Part shown: piece by piece, positions 10,134 to 21,725 of the stretch
Numbering within the stretch: the first letter of the stretch is position 1
How the letters are laid out: each line of letters opens with the position of its first letter
Notes under the pieces: model-generated
What the model saw: the letters and a program-made list of their open reading frames with translations, nothing else
Database searches by the model: none
Told to the model about the DNA's origin: nothing
NCBI GenBank assembly: GCA_963281255.1
Contig: OY725504.1
Span: 1,488,001 to 1,552,000 of the forward strand
Direction of reading: 5' to 3'
Source of the DNA: Aphrocallistes beatrix
Taxonomy: Eukaryota > Porifera > Hexactinellida > Sceptrulophora > Aphrocallistidae
DNA length: 64,000 bases
Program-made: the position numbers and the translations under genes

Positions 10134-13049
10134 CAGGGGCGTCGGAAGCGGGGGGGATGGGGGTGATTCATCCCCCCCATAATTTAAACGAGGGGGGATT
10201 ATCCCCCCCACGCGTAATCGCGATTTGATAGTAACAAATTTCAAATTTCTTTGCTTGAATAGGAAACCTCATACACCAGTCTGCAATTTGAAAACTGGTT
10301 TGAAGTCTGATACTTTAAATCATAGAATATGTTGATGATTGAAACCTTGTTATGTGTGTATACATAACTGATAACTTATAAAATTGTTTTCCATTTGTTT
10401 CATATCTGCTGTGATGAAAAAGTACACTATAACTGAGACATTAGTAATGATTCAACTTAATATAAATTAACTCAGATTACGATTTTATCATTGATTTGTT
10501 GTTTCTGTGCTTAATTAATTTCGACGATTTCTAAAAACTACAATAAAGAAACATGACCTGTCCATCTGGTAGTAATAATCGTAAGAGACATCGACAAATA
10601 TCGCTTGTAGAGATGTGCAAAATACCGAAGGCCAGTCAATCTCAAGGTGGATTCACTAATAATACGGATCAAGAGGCCCATCTTGGTTTCGAAGAATCAA
10701 TAGAACCATATGTCGAATCTGTGGAGTTAGATGAGCATGAAATCGTGATTGGTGAAGCTGACTTAGTGAATTCATTAAGTCTCACAGAACGCTATGTCCC
10801 TCTAGACTGCAATCGTTTACCCTTCAGAACCTTTGGGAAAAATCATCTGATCAATTTAAAGCCCCAAAAACATTGGTTCGAAACTTTTGATTTCTTGCAC
10901 TATGTACAGGAACGCGACATCGTGATATGTTACCCATGTTCCAAAACACTACAAGAACGAAAATTCCCTAATAATCTAAAAATTGAACCTTCATTTACTG
11001 ATAGCAATATTGGATTTTGCAATTGGAAAAAAGCGATAGAAAAGTTTCATGACCACAAGAAATCACGGCAACACAAGGTTGCAGTAGAAGTACAGCTGTA
11101 TGTCACGAAGCAAGGTACTATCTCTACTCAGTTGGATGCAGCCATGCTGAATTCGCAAGAACAGTGGCGGAGCTTCCTAGTTGGAGTAATAACTAGTCTG
11201 AAATTTCTGGGTGAGTGTGCGTTGCCAGTTCGAGGCCATGATACAGACTCCGGTTTACTAATTAAGCTGATGAAACTGCGCTCAACTGATAGCACTAGTT
11301 TTTCCAAATGTCTTTCTTCTACCCGTTTGGAATACATGTCACCTGATATTCAAAATGAGATTATCCAGCTATTAGCTCATGATGTTCAACGACGAATTTC
11401 TGAAGAATTAAGAAATTTCAAGTACTTTATGATTTGTGCTGATGGAACAACAGATATTACAGGACAGGAACAGTTGTCAGTGATTCTTAGAAGCGTGGCT
11501 CCAGATTTCACTGTAAACGAATACTTTCTGGGTTTAGTCACAATGGTTTCAACTACTGGAGAGAAGATTGCAGATACCATTAAAGATGTACTTCTAAGGC
11601 TTAATATTGATATTTCATACTGTCGCGGTTAAATATATGATGGAGCAGCGAATATGATAGGAATTCATAAAGGCGTGAGAGCAGAAATCCAGAAAATTGT
11701 TCCAGAAGCTGTTTTTGTGCATTGCAAAAACCACGGTCTAAATTTAGATCTGCAACATACTATCGAAAGCAGTCGTTGGAGTTGTGATTTGATGCAATTT
11801 TTGAATTCTCAATCGAATTTTATACGTGACAGCCGTAAAAGATTTGATTTGGTGAAGAAATTGCACAGTGAGCTTCATCCAGATGACGAACTAAACTCTG
11901 ATGTTCGACGACCAGCATGTCCAACTCGTTGGGTACTTCGTGGTAAACTTTTATCAGCAACCCGAAACGAATATTATGTCCTGCTTCAAGTGATGCATGA
12001 CTTAGCTGAGACTGCAGATGCCAAAACTGCAGCTACTGCTCGTGGTTTCGAGCTTAGGCTTTATCAGTTTGAGACTCTACTTTCAATTAACTTGCTTCTT
12101 CCAATATTCAAACGAGTAGAAATGCTATCTAAGGCACTACAATCCAAAGAAGCCACAATCTTTGGAGCTATAGAAGCAGCTAATTATGTCATTGATGAGC
12201 TGTCTGATATGAGAATGAACGACACTGATTTCAACGAGATTTAAAAAATTGCTTGAAAATCTCTGAAGAATTAGATATTCATCCTCCAAAAGAAAACCGT
12301 ATCCGCAAAAAGAATCCAATAATAGAATACGACATTAATCTAACAAGTTATACTCCAGCCTTACAGTTATCCCCCTATGAACATTGGAGAGCAAAGTTTA
12401 TAGAGTTCTTAGATGTGTTGGTTGAAAAATTGAAACATACCTTCGATAAAACTAACTTGGGTATGATAGGTAATATTGAACAGCTTTTCCTGTCAGTGAT
12501 AAATACAGAAGGTAATAAAGATAGCTTGATATCATCTGTGTACACCTTTTACAAGAATGACTTATCTTCAGTCGAAGATTTGCAATTCGAACTTCAGATG
12601 TTAAAGCGATTAGTAAAGTCAGAAAAGTCACCGGTGACGTCGATTACATGCTTTATTTCAATGTACAAGTCATTGACTAAAGAAGTGAGAGATATGCTAC
12701 CTAATATTACACGGCTAGTGACAATTCTATTGGTAGTTGGAGTCTCTGGAGCGAGTGCCGAACGAAGCTTTAGTGTACTTCGTCGGCTTAAAACATGGCT
12801 CAGATCGACAATGACACAAGCAAGAATGACCCAACTCTCCATTCTCGCAATCGAGAGGGAAAAATCTGGGGAAACAGAGTGTCTGAAAATAGCAAGAGCG
12901 TTCATAAGTAATGAACGCCGCGAAAGGAAGTTTGGCAAATTCCCTAGCTCTTAAATACAAAATTCTGAATGAATAATTAAAGTTAATGAATCTCATAATG
13001 TTATTATTCTTTAATCCCCCCCATGACATACGAGCTTCCGACGCCCCTG
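10134..13049 (+). mobile_element. hAT transposon, TTF/zf-MYM type, 2.9 kb
   Basis: Bounded by a perfect 16-bp TIR (CAGGGGCGTCGGAAGC and its complement). Flanking octamers are GTTATCTC (10126-10133) and CTTGTATC (13050-13057), matching at 5 of 8, so the duplication is decayed or one flank was replaced. G- and C-runs lie just inside the ends. One transposase gene fills the interior. Confidence 0.88.
10553..12954 (+). pseudogene. hAT transposase (TTF-type zinc finger, ZMYM1-like), one stop and one frameshift
   Basis: Segments 10553-11632, 11654-12244 and 12253-12954 join into one protein of about 800 residues. The N-terminal part has a TTF-type finger (WFETFDFLHY, CYPCSKTL, KFHDHKKSRQHK). The catalytic core has D in ICADGTTDITG and D in YDGAANM; the C-terminal hAT dimerisation region has SGASAERSFSVLRRLKT with the catalytic E. 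The TAA at 11630-11632 is in frame with the following segment, and a frameshift lies near an A-run at 12243-12250. Such proteins are often annotated as 'zinc finger MYM-type protein 1-like'. All three catalytic residues survive. Confidence 0.87.
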
Positions 13050-13890
13050 CTTGTATCAGTAGTCAAGTACTTTCATCATTTTTCTTAACATCTAAACTTA
13101 AAATCTCCATATCTCGGGACGAATTTTAACTCAAAATTGGTTTGAGGTAGAGGTTTGAAAATTTCAAGAGTTGTTCCATATCATTAGGTGATGAACGTAG
13201 GACCACTTAATTTTCGATATCTTATAACTTGGTGATTTTATTCCTGATTTCCCATAAAAATCAGACATTTTCACCCTTTTTTGGCCCTTTTTTTTCGGAC
13301 ACCGATAAAATTTACAATTTTTGTCATTTTAACTTTCTTCTGGTCCTATGAAGTGGCAAATATGATAGACTATCTATGTTTCGATTTTGGAAGCATTTGT
13401 TTCCTTGGTTTGTCCTAAACAATTCCTTGAGTGGCCGGATTTCTACAATTAAGATGTGCTAGCGAAAAACGAAAAAAACAGACTTTGAGACACTGTATCT
13501 CAAAAACTAGAAATGAGAATCAAAAACAGTTTGGAATGTGCAAGTATTTCTTGACGGAGATACCTGCCCACACTTAACATCTCTTATAGCTCTACTTTCA
13601 TCGTATGCTGTAAGCCAAATCATATGATTTTTCGAGGGCGGTATCCTTAAGTACTTGCTTGTTATCCTTCAATTCTTCTATTAACATATACGTAGTATGT
13701 TAGTGATGCTTAATATATTAGGATTTAGGTAATAATACAGTTCAAAGGCCTATCGTATACGGTTTTGATTTATCGGCCTAATTAAACTTGAACTGTGTTA
13801 AAACTGGCCTTCTATTTTTCCAGGCCTCCTCGGTGACACACACGGCCGCGTATTAGGTAGGTAATGCCTGTCAGATGCACAAAATATATC
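13050..13890. other. no gene recognised
   Basis: Between the hAT and the Gypsy element. No convincing ORF. 'TTCCTTGAGTGGCCG' occurs at about 13432 and again near 63556, so part may be a dispersed repeat. Confidence 0.4.
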
Positions 13891-14108
13891 TGTTATAGAT
13901 ATCGTCGTTCTTGTAGTAGGTGATACCAACCCTTAGTACCTCACAAGACGTTATATAATAGGCTTTAGCTATAGTATTATGTTACAGTACAGTATATAAT
14001 GTTAGTTAGGAGTCGTTCATGTATTTTCGCATACTGTTTGGTATTTCTCGTATAATATCATATTCGTGTCGGCTTATCAGGCTGACCTAGTATATTATAT
14101 ACTTAACA
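13891..14108 (+). repeat. 5' LTR of the Gypsy element
   Basis: Begins TGTTATAGATATCGTCG and ends TACTTAACA. It differs from the 3' LTR at three positions by eye. Confidence 0.92.
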
Positions 14109-14132
14109 TAACTACCAAACGTATCAACCATA

Positions 14133-14948
14133 ATGGCGACCCCACTGACAGTGGCAATCCCCGCACTCCGAGAAGGACAGAGGATCGCAGCCTGGCAACC
14201 GCTCTTCACGGCCGCTGTGTCATCCTTGTAGCAAAAAGCAGCAGTTAAACTATTACCCGCCTACGTAAAGAGAGGCCGGCTGGAGTAAAAAGTGGTCTTA
14301 GGAGCTGTCGGGAAGGAGACACTAGACGAGGCATTCAGCTATCTGGAGGAGCGCCTTGATTCAGAAGAGGATATGTTTGAAGCAGCAGTGAATTTTCGTC
14401 AGATGACTTGGAATACGGGTGAGCCGGTGCAAGACTTTTTCACGCGCTACTTGGAAGAGGGAGTAAAAGCTGGGCTTACGGCAAGAGCGGTTTGTGTCTT
14501 CATGGTCTCGCAAGTCCCCTCTGAGACTCAGCAGAAACTCAAAGAATGGGTGAAACTTAAGGCCGACACGCTGTCGGTAGACGAAGCACTCCAGTTCTGT
14601 ACCCAGCTACGAAAGGCCTTCACGGAGAGAGGTTTACCGTTGGATCGAGGGACGCGAATGCACTACGTAGCCAAGGTGGAAGCAGGAAGTGCTGGTGAAG
14701 ATTCGAGCATGGAGGAACCTCCCCTGACTAATGTCCAATTCGTTCGCACTAAAGGTAGAACTAAGAAAGGTCAACGAAGAGAACTCCGGTGCTATTTGTG
14801 CAGCTCGACTGAACACCTCGTCCGATCGTGCCCAAACAGATACTGTTCAATGTGTGGGGAAGCAGGGCATAGACCGGCCGCATGTCCTCGGTTAAGAGAC
14901 GATAGGGGAAGCAAAACAGGGAAGTCCGACGATTGCGAAGCGCGATGA
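14133..14948 (+). pseudogene. gag: gag with two CCHC zinc knuckles and two in-frame stops
   Basis: Starts ATGGCGACCCCACTG 24 bp past the LTR. The same frame runs to 14948 with TAG near 14229 and TAA near 14285, so about 270 codons are interrupted twice. The C-terminal part has two zinc knuckles, CYLCSSTEHLVRSC and CSMCGEAGHRPAAC (both CX2CX4HX4C), the RNA-binding nucleocapsid feature. Confidence 0.85.
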
Positions 14949-14984
14949 ATATAGCCTACCCAACCCACAGTCAATCTTCCGGCT

Positions 14985-17354
14985 AAAGGGTATTCGCTTT
15001 TTCTCCAAGCTGGACATAGCGTCCGCGTATTGGACTATCCCGATCAGGGAGGGAGACGTCGAAAAAACTGCCTTTCACACTCCCGGGGCATGCATGAAAT
15101 GCTCGTGATGTCGTTCGGGCTGTGCAATGCCCAAGCAACTTTCCAGAGGGTTATGGACAAGGCGCTGAACAACGCAACCCATTGTGAAAGCTATGTCGAT
15201 GATATCATCGTGTTCTCCCCGACCATAGAAGACCACCTTGTTCACTTAAAGACTGTGTTCGAGTGCCTGAATGACGCAGGGCTGCAGCTACGTGGGGACA
15301 AATGTCATTTCGGCTTTGCTTCCCTGGAGTTTTTGGGACACCAGATTTCAGCTGTTGGAAGAAACCCCAGTCTAGAGTACGTGCAAAGGTTAGAGTCCTT
15401 TCCTGAGCCCAAGTCAGTGACGGAACTCCAACGATTCATCGGAACGGTCAATTACTATAGGTGCTATATTAAAAGATTGTCACAAATCGCAGAGCCCCTG
15501 TACGAAGAAAGGAATGCGATGGGATTGGGATGAGAGATGCATACGGGCGTTCGATCGACTGCGTATGTACCTAGTACGAGAGCTCGTATCCTTGGCACAT
15601 CCGGACTGGAAGGGAGAGTTCCATATAGAAGCGGACGCTAGCTCCGCTGGAGTTGCAGCAGTGCTTTCACAGCTCGACGACACCACGGGGAAGTTGAGAC
15701 CCATACAGTTTTTCTCCTCCTCTCTTAATCCCTCCCAACGGAACTATTCTGCTGGGCAACTGGAGGCATGGGCTCTGGTGGCGGCCACACGTAAGTGGTC
15801 AGTGTACCTCAAGGGAGCCGGCAGCATTGTCTTGGTCACTGATCACTGCCCGCTCAAATGGCTGAAGGAACAGAATGATCCAAAGCATACGTACGCTCGA
15901 TGGCTGATGGAGCTACAGGAGCTCCCCTTCAGGATCGAATTCAGGCCGGGCCGGGAGAACTTGGTAGCCGATTACTTAAGTCGGAGCCATTTTGGACAGT
16001 CCGGTACATTACGGACACTGAAAAAGAACTTCTTTTGGCCGAAAATGACTCGAGATGTCATTAAATGTTGTCATGATTGCATACCGTGTCAAAGGACAAA
16101 GTGCAAGAACTCAGGTCGTGAACCCCTCTGCGCGATGTCTATTGGTAGGGACGTGCCAGGGGAGGCTGTAGCCATGGATGTTGGGACCCTCCCGTGGTCA
16201 GACAACCCTGAGAAGGGCTACAGGTATGTGCTCTTGATGGTCGATCTATTCACGCGATACGTGGAGCTGCAACCAATGAGAGACCAGGAGACGGATAGTA
16301 TCCTCGATGCATTTAAACAGGGATGGGTTTATCGAGGCCACGGCATGCCATGAATCATCCTCACTGACCAGGGAGCCAATCTAGACGCTAGGAGTTTTAG
16401 GGAATTTTTCGAAAAAGCTGGGATTGAGAAAAGACATACTACACCCTACCGTCCACAATGCGGCGGGATGGCGGAAAGAAATATCGGGCTGGTGAAGCAG
16501 GTTATTAGATGTCTCCAAATGGACCGGCGCCTTGGGAAGGAATCGTGGCCAAAATTATTAGCGGAAGTTAGTTTTCACATAAATAGCATGGAGAATGCCA
16601 CAACCCGCATATCACCTCACATGCTCGCGTTCGGGAGGGAACCACTGTCTCCACTCGACTCCTGGTGTAAGCATCTAAGAGACGGAGAGACCAACACCCA
16701 TGGGGAGTATCTTGCTACCCTCAAGCAGAAGAGGGCAGAGGTGGAGGAAATTGCTAAAGAAAATATCAAAACGAACCTCCAGAGGGCAGGGAACGCTAAA
16801 ATGCGAGTAAAACGACGTCGGATATCAATGAGGGAGATAGAGTCATGTTGAGGCGCAACAAGACGGAAGATTCCCTATTCCCCAAGTTCGACGGCCCTTT
16901 CGATGTCCTTTGGAGGAAGGGACCAAACGTGAAACTTCGGCTGCCACACAGAGACAAGTGGGTGCACCTCGATCACGTGAAGCGGTACTCAGGTTCAGCA
17001 CCCTCTGTGATCCAGGCAACGCATGGGCAGATGTTAACATCGCCAGAAGTTCTAACACCGGGTAAAAACCAACCGGAGGAAAACATGGAATCCGCTGACT
17101 GGGCGCAACAAACTTTGGGTGTAGAGGAAGGAACTGGCGAAAGCAGTGGGGCTGACATCCCAGAGCGGAGGTACCCTTCGAGAGTCAGAAGACCCCCAAA
17201 ACATTTAATGACTATGTACCTTGGCAGGAAGCACAGCAAGATTCTCCCAGTGCTGGGGAGTAAGACACAGACTGCGAGTATCCGTAGCGGATTTTCAAGG
17301 GGGAATGATGTTATAGATATCGTCGTTCTTGTAGTAGGTGATACCAACCCTTAG
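14985..17354 (+). pseudogene. pol: pol: reverse transcriptase, RNase H, integrase, several breaks
   Basis: RT begins at FFSKLDIASAYW (about 14997), shifts frame near 15080, and carries YVDDIIVFS. RNase H follows (IEADASSAGVAAVLSQ; TDHCPLKWL), then integrase with D in AMDVGTLPW, D in ILTDQGANLD and E in GGMAERNIG. Breaks seen: a frameshift near 15080, another near 15520, an in-frame TGA at 16351-16353, and a frameshift near 16840. Protease and the first RT part are absent (gag joins RT within about 40 bp), and the zinc-binding part of the integrase seems shortened after DYLSRSH. The C-terminal tail ends with the first codons of the 3' LTR. Confidence 0.88.
17297..17308 (+). other. polypurine tract candidate
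   Basis: AAGGGGGAATGA immediately upstream of the 3' LTR, where plus-strand synthesis would be primed. Confidence 0.6.
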
Positions 17355-17526
17355 TACCTCACAAGACGTTATATAATAGGCTTTAGCTATAGTATTATGT
17401 TATAGTACAGTATATAATGTTAGTTAGGAGTCGTTCATGTATTTTCGCATACTGTTTGGTATTTCTCGTATAATATCATATTCGTGTCGGCTTTTCAGGC
17501 TGACCTAGTATATTAGATACTTAACA
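17309..17526 (+). repeat. 3' LTR of the Gypsy element
   Basis: 218 bp, same start and end as the 5' LTR, with three substitutions (C/T, A/T, T/G). Confidence 0.92.
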
Positions 17527-17691
17527 TATTCCAAGCATCGGAACTTTTCCCTGGATTATTGGTAATTTCATTTTTAATCTACCGAAGTAGTATAAATGAT
17601 ATTTGACATCTTTTTTACAAGATATTTTTAGCTTCCTGGAACATGAAGTGATATATTTACTAATACGCAAATGAAGTTAGTGTAATAGTGA

Positions 17692-17933
17692 CAAGCGCGC
17701 TTCACCTGCTTGAGTTGCGCGGATAGCAGACATAAAGTGTCCGCCGGAGGCGCACTTCGGGCGCCTGGGCTCACATCGATTTATTATAAGGATGATAACA
17801 TCTCTAAATACGTCTGCCTTTTGTTAAAATCGATATCACTCGAAAAATCATCAAATTTGTCAATTTAAAATTTTTTGATGCGTAATGATGACGTTATAAC
17901 AGAGTGATGAGTCATCATTTTTGGACGATAGTT
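17692..17933 (-). mobile_element. Helitron-like element, copy H6 (5'-truncated)
   Basis: Starts with the 3' hairpin end (CAAGCGCGCTTCACCTGC on the plus strand) and carries the body to 'GACGATAGTTG'. It then passes abruptly into unrelated sequence with coding character. Confidence 0.75.
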
Positions 17934-17937
17934 GAGA

Positions 17938-18219
17938 TCTGCATGAAAACTTACTACTAATTGATTCATTTGGTCAGCTGTAGCAATGACTATGCAATCA
18001 GAATGTACACCTGCCACACTAAACAGCTTTTGAAATAACCTTCTCATTTGACCTATTATTAGCATACTCAGGAAGTTTCCAATCGCAAATAAGGTCAATT
18101 TCAAAATGATGAGCTTGGGAAAGCTTTCCGATCTGCACTCCATGTGTTTTAGATATAAATTGAGTTAAAAACTCATTACGGATACATTCTAGACAATGTT
18201 CCCTCATCTTTGTTGCCAT
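17938..18219 (-). pseudogene. unrecognised coding fragment
   Basis: From an ATG at 18219 the minus strand reads MATKMREHCLECIRN...KTHGVQIGKL...HHFEIDLICDWK, 66 codons, then a second frame continues with KLFSVAGVHSDCIVIATADQ...VSFHADL up to the Helitron H6 junction. The composition looks like a real protein with one frameshift or an unseen intron. I do not recognise the family. It may be an exon of a host gene cut by the Helitron. Confidence 0.3.
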
Positions 18220-18250
18220 GTTTACGTTGTGGCGCTATATTCCTGCTGCA

Positions 18251-19398
18251 ATGAATGTAGCACTAGCTAAAGCAAACAGCCCACAACCATATCCTCCCTT
18301 GTGGTAACTTTGGTATGATCACTTCTAACTGCATAGATTTGATTCCATATAATTGTGCAAGTGAGTGTCACGTGTCAAACTCCATTATTGTCTTATTATT
18401 GTACAGTGAATCAAAAATGAGAACTTATTTACTCGTGTTGAGATATTTTGAACAAACCCAGTGTATCTGTTCGGTATAATGTATTGAATACTAGTAGGCT
18501 AATCCACCATCTTGTGTAAATTTAATTCCCTAAAGTTTAAGAAATAATAGGTAAAATTCAATTAATCGCATATATGGTATAAAGGTAGGGAAGCATGCTT
18601 CTGTCCGAATTTCGTAGCATGCATTTTTCCGACAAAAGCATACTTTTGTCAGATAATATTCATTGAATGTAATAAACCTCCTTTCAATCATCCCCCAAAC
18701 CAAATAACTCAAACCAGCCTTCAATCCATCGAACCCCTCCCAAAAATCACACCCAGTCCCCCATCGATCCCATAACTATTCCACCAAGCACACCTCTGGT
18801 CCTCCTGCTTATAAGCTCAACATGAAAATAATATGAACAGTATTCCTACCTCTAGAGAACAAAACCAGAACACAACTGTCAGACAAATGCATACTTCAGT
18901 CGGACAGATGCATACCACAAAATTCGTAAAAATTCATACTAGAAATTTGTACAAATGCAGCTACCCAAAAGAGTAACACAATTTAAGAATCTTATTACAG
19001 GGAATTAACTAATAATGGAATTAATGATGAAGTAATTAACGCATAGGAAACTAACGAGATAAAGAACGAATCGCATTAATTAATAAAGTTATCGTAACTT
19101 AAATAATTTCCTATATTAAGGTAGATAGTAATCTCAATGTTACTTGAGTGAAGGTGGTATCCTGTAATCGATTGAGAACACTTTATTATTAATAACATTA
19201 TTATTGATTTTATAAATTCAAGCATTGAGCAGTATCACTATGTACCACTTACTACAATCTGTAGATTGGTTAAATCAAGACACAAATTGCAGAATGTGAC
19301 ACATATGAATTATTTCATCTGTGTAATGGTATTTAATTTAAAATCTTCTAAATAAGTAACTTGAATGTGTTCATTTCGAATCTGAAATTAAACTAATA
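18251..19398. other. no gene recognised
   Basis: Contains related short motifs (GCATGCTTCTGTCC near 18595, GACAAATGCATACTTC near 18882) that suggest an old repeat, and a C-rich stretch at 18690-18800. No supported gene. Confidence 0.4.
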
Positions 19399-19590
19399 CA
19401 GTCGACTCTGCTTAATAGGGTCACATCGGTCAGAGGACATTTTGTCCCGATTAAGCGGAGAACCATATTAACCGAAAATCTTTCGAAAGTATTATTTTCT
19501 ATTTGTGAGAGTTATTCTGGTCCTGCCAAAATTGGTCCGATTAAGCTGTTGACCAGATAAAACAGTGGCCCAATTAAGCGTAGTCGATTG
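19399..19590. mobile_element. pogo-like MITE, family GTCGACTCCGC, diverged copy
   Basis: 192 bp, ends CAGTCGACTCTGCTTAATAG and ...AAGCGTAGTCGATTG, TA-flanked. Other copies at 33492, 57460 and 59394 are 188 bp and more alike. Confidence 0.75.
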
Positions 19591-20303
19591 TATATAGTAA
19601 TATCTCTCACAACATAATTTTGAATTCATGAATGATCCCATTTGAGTAGTATACTAGTATATTATAAACAATTTTATACATGTAACACAAATTCTGTCAA
19701 ATTCTCACAGTATTCAGGTTATTAGATGTAGTAGTATAAGCTCAATGTTAAGGTTCCCATAAAATGTTTACAACTAAATCGTGCCAGCGAGTAAAGTTTG
19801 ACATCACCATAATGAGATCGTCATATTCGGCCAAAAATGTGGGAGACAGAAAAATACGTATAGCGCTAGCCCCAACACCTAATAATATTTACATTTTTGA
19901 CTGTAGATTATGCTATGGATAAGGCCCACTCTCGGTTATTACGTACTTTACAGTTTATATAATCTAGAACCTCGAACTACATTTTGTACCGCAAAGGTTG
20001 CGGTGAAAAACGTGTAGCGGGACGCAACTATAATCGAGAATATTGGCCCACTGCTTTCCCAACTATCTTTTCAGCATATACAAGTATATTCAAGGATGGA
20101 TTAGCCCCCGATATCTTTTGTTAAACATTGAATTTGGACAATACTCCAAAATTACACTTCTTTTCATATCACGAAAAGATCAGAACCAAATGATTGCCAA
20201 TATTCTGCGAAACATTGCACCTTCGTTTTTCAAATGTAGTCCAAGATTCTCGATTGGGTAAACTCACACAAAATCGTTCAGAATATTATATCTACAATAT
20301 ATA
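19591..20303. other. no gene recognised
   Basis: AT-rich, no supported coding region. Confidence 0.4.
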
Positions 20304-20902
20304 TAGGGTGATGCAAAAGTTCTGCAACAATAAATTTTGCTTCATTGATTGGACTATAATTTAATTTAGTTTAATCGGTTTGCAAATTGCAACTATGGAA
20401 TCTACCACCCTTCTAGTTTAAAAATGAACACTATTTGTTGCGCAAAATATTTTTAAAACTAATTTTTGAAATATTATATACCCGGGACTCCAATAATCTG
20501 ATCTCTGATCTCAAAAATGTCAAGTTCGAAAATAACTTTTTTCTCCTGATTAAATATATTTATATGTTCCTACAGTCAGTTATTAATTCAAAATACTAAA
20601 ATAGGATTATTTCATTTAGTTTATAGACGGAAAATCACCAATAAGAACAACAATTTTTAAAGTATGATCATAGAATGTATATAGCATTCGAGATATTTTC
20701 TTTTGATTGTTCTCTTTTTTCTAAACACTCAAACATTTATGATCCACCTTAGCCAATATATTCAGAAATACAGGCAATTGGATTGCAAAATAATTAAAAT
20801 AATCCTTAGAATTTTCAAGTAAAACAAAATGTCGGATGTTAGATCTACTGTGTAAGTATAATACTTCAGCAAAATGTGTTGCAGAACTTATGGATCACCC
20901 TG
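20304..20902. mobile_element. Tc1/mariner-type MITE, family GGGTGATCC, copy 2
   Basis: 599 bp, collinear with the copy at 3968; left end TAGGGTGATGCAAAAGTTCT, right end ...CTTATGGATCACCCTG, TA-flanked. Confidence 0.8.
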
Positions 20903-21725
20903 TATATACATTTTAATTACTAAGGTTATGCAAGGTTGTATAATATTTGATTCTTACGGCCCTGTTATGGGAGTCAAGGGAAATATACCCAATTTTGCTG
21001 GGGATAGAACTATGCACCACCCTGTATAACTATTTGAATGAAAATAATGGAGGTTTCGATCACCTCTGGTAGGGCACTGTATGTGAGTAAAAGATATTGG
21101 GAAGATAAACCATTGGCTATTGATCTTAAAAAATGTAAGGGAATTATAGTCACTTACAAAAGCATAAATTTCGAAAAAATGACAAATTGATGGTATTAAA
21201 CGATTAAAAAAAAAAAAGAATTTCACAGAAGGTTGCCTTTATAAAACTGAAATCACTTTGGACTAGTTTTCAAGAGGGCGAGTAAACAAATTAAAAAAGA
21301 AAAAATGAAAAGAAAATAATTAGCTTCTTAATATTTATTGCTGTTATATTCGAATTAAAAAGGGATTTAAATATTTGGAACGAATTGCTCAAGATAAATC
21401 GTATTTATGCATTGCAATAAATTTGAGTGTATTTATCATTTGTCACTTAACCCTACTTGGACTCGGAATGTTGAAGTGAAAGTGAAAGTTAATTGAAAGT
21501 GAAAATGAAAGTGGGATTTTTCTATTTATACTTTGTACCCCAAGTCCAAGTAGGGTTAAGCTGTTAAATATTCGGAGGCACAGCAAACTTTTATGAACTT
21601 TCATCTACAAGTTTGCTCCTAAATGATCTTACAGGTTGTTGCTAAAATTGCATATCTTATTAAGAAGGATTATCATATATTTCCTAATTCTTTAATGAAC
21701 AAACCGCAAAAAAAGTTAAATACAA
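20903..21725. other. intergenic, with a short hairpin element
   Basis: Downstream of the SET-domain gene. A hairpin of about 115 bp lies at 21446-21561 (CTTAACCCTACTTGGACT and its complement) with GAAAGTGAAAGT repeats in the loop, a likely small MITE. No other gene seen. Confidence 0.5.

Larger units (their letters stand above)
13891..17526 (+). mobile_element. Gypsy (Ty3) LTR retrotransposon, decayed interior
   Basis: Two direct 218-bp LTRs, TG...CA, enclose gag and pol in the order RT, RNase H, integrase, which defines the Gypsy order. The protease and the RT N-terminus are missing. Flanking bases TATC and TATT are a weak match for a 4-bp duplication. A polypurine stretch precedes the 3' LTR. 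No env-like ORF. No TGG-type primer-binding site was recognised after the 5' LTR. Confidence 0.92.

Noticed and set aside
12594-13029. Minus-strand ORFs under the hAT transposase
   Set aside because: Shadows of the transposase coding sequence.
14131-14150. TGGCGACCCCACTG as a primer-binding site
   Set aside because: It overlaps the gag start codon, in frame with the rest of gag, and lies 24 bp from the LTR instead of next to it.
20954-21226. 90-codon minus-strand ORF and a short plus-strand frame with GVKGNIPNFAGDR
   Set aside because: Neither extends or shows splice sites; the short frame stops on both sides.
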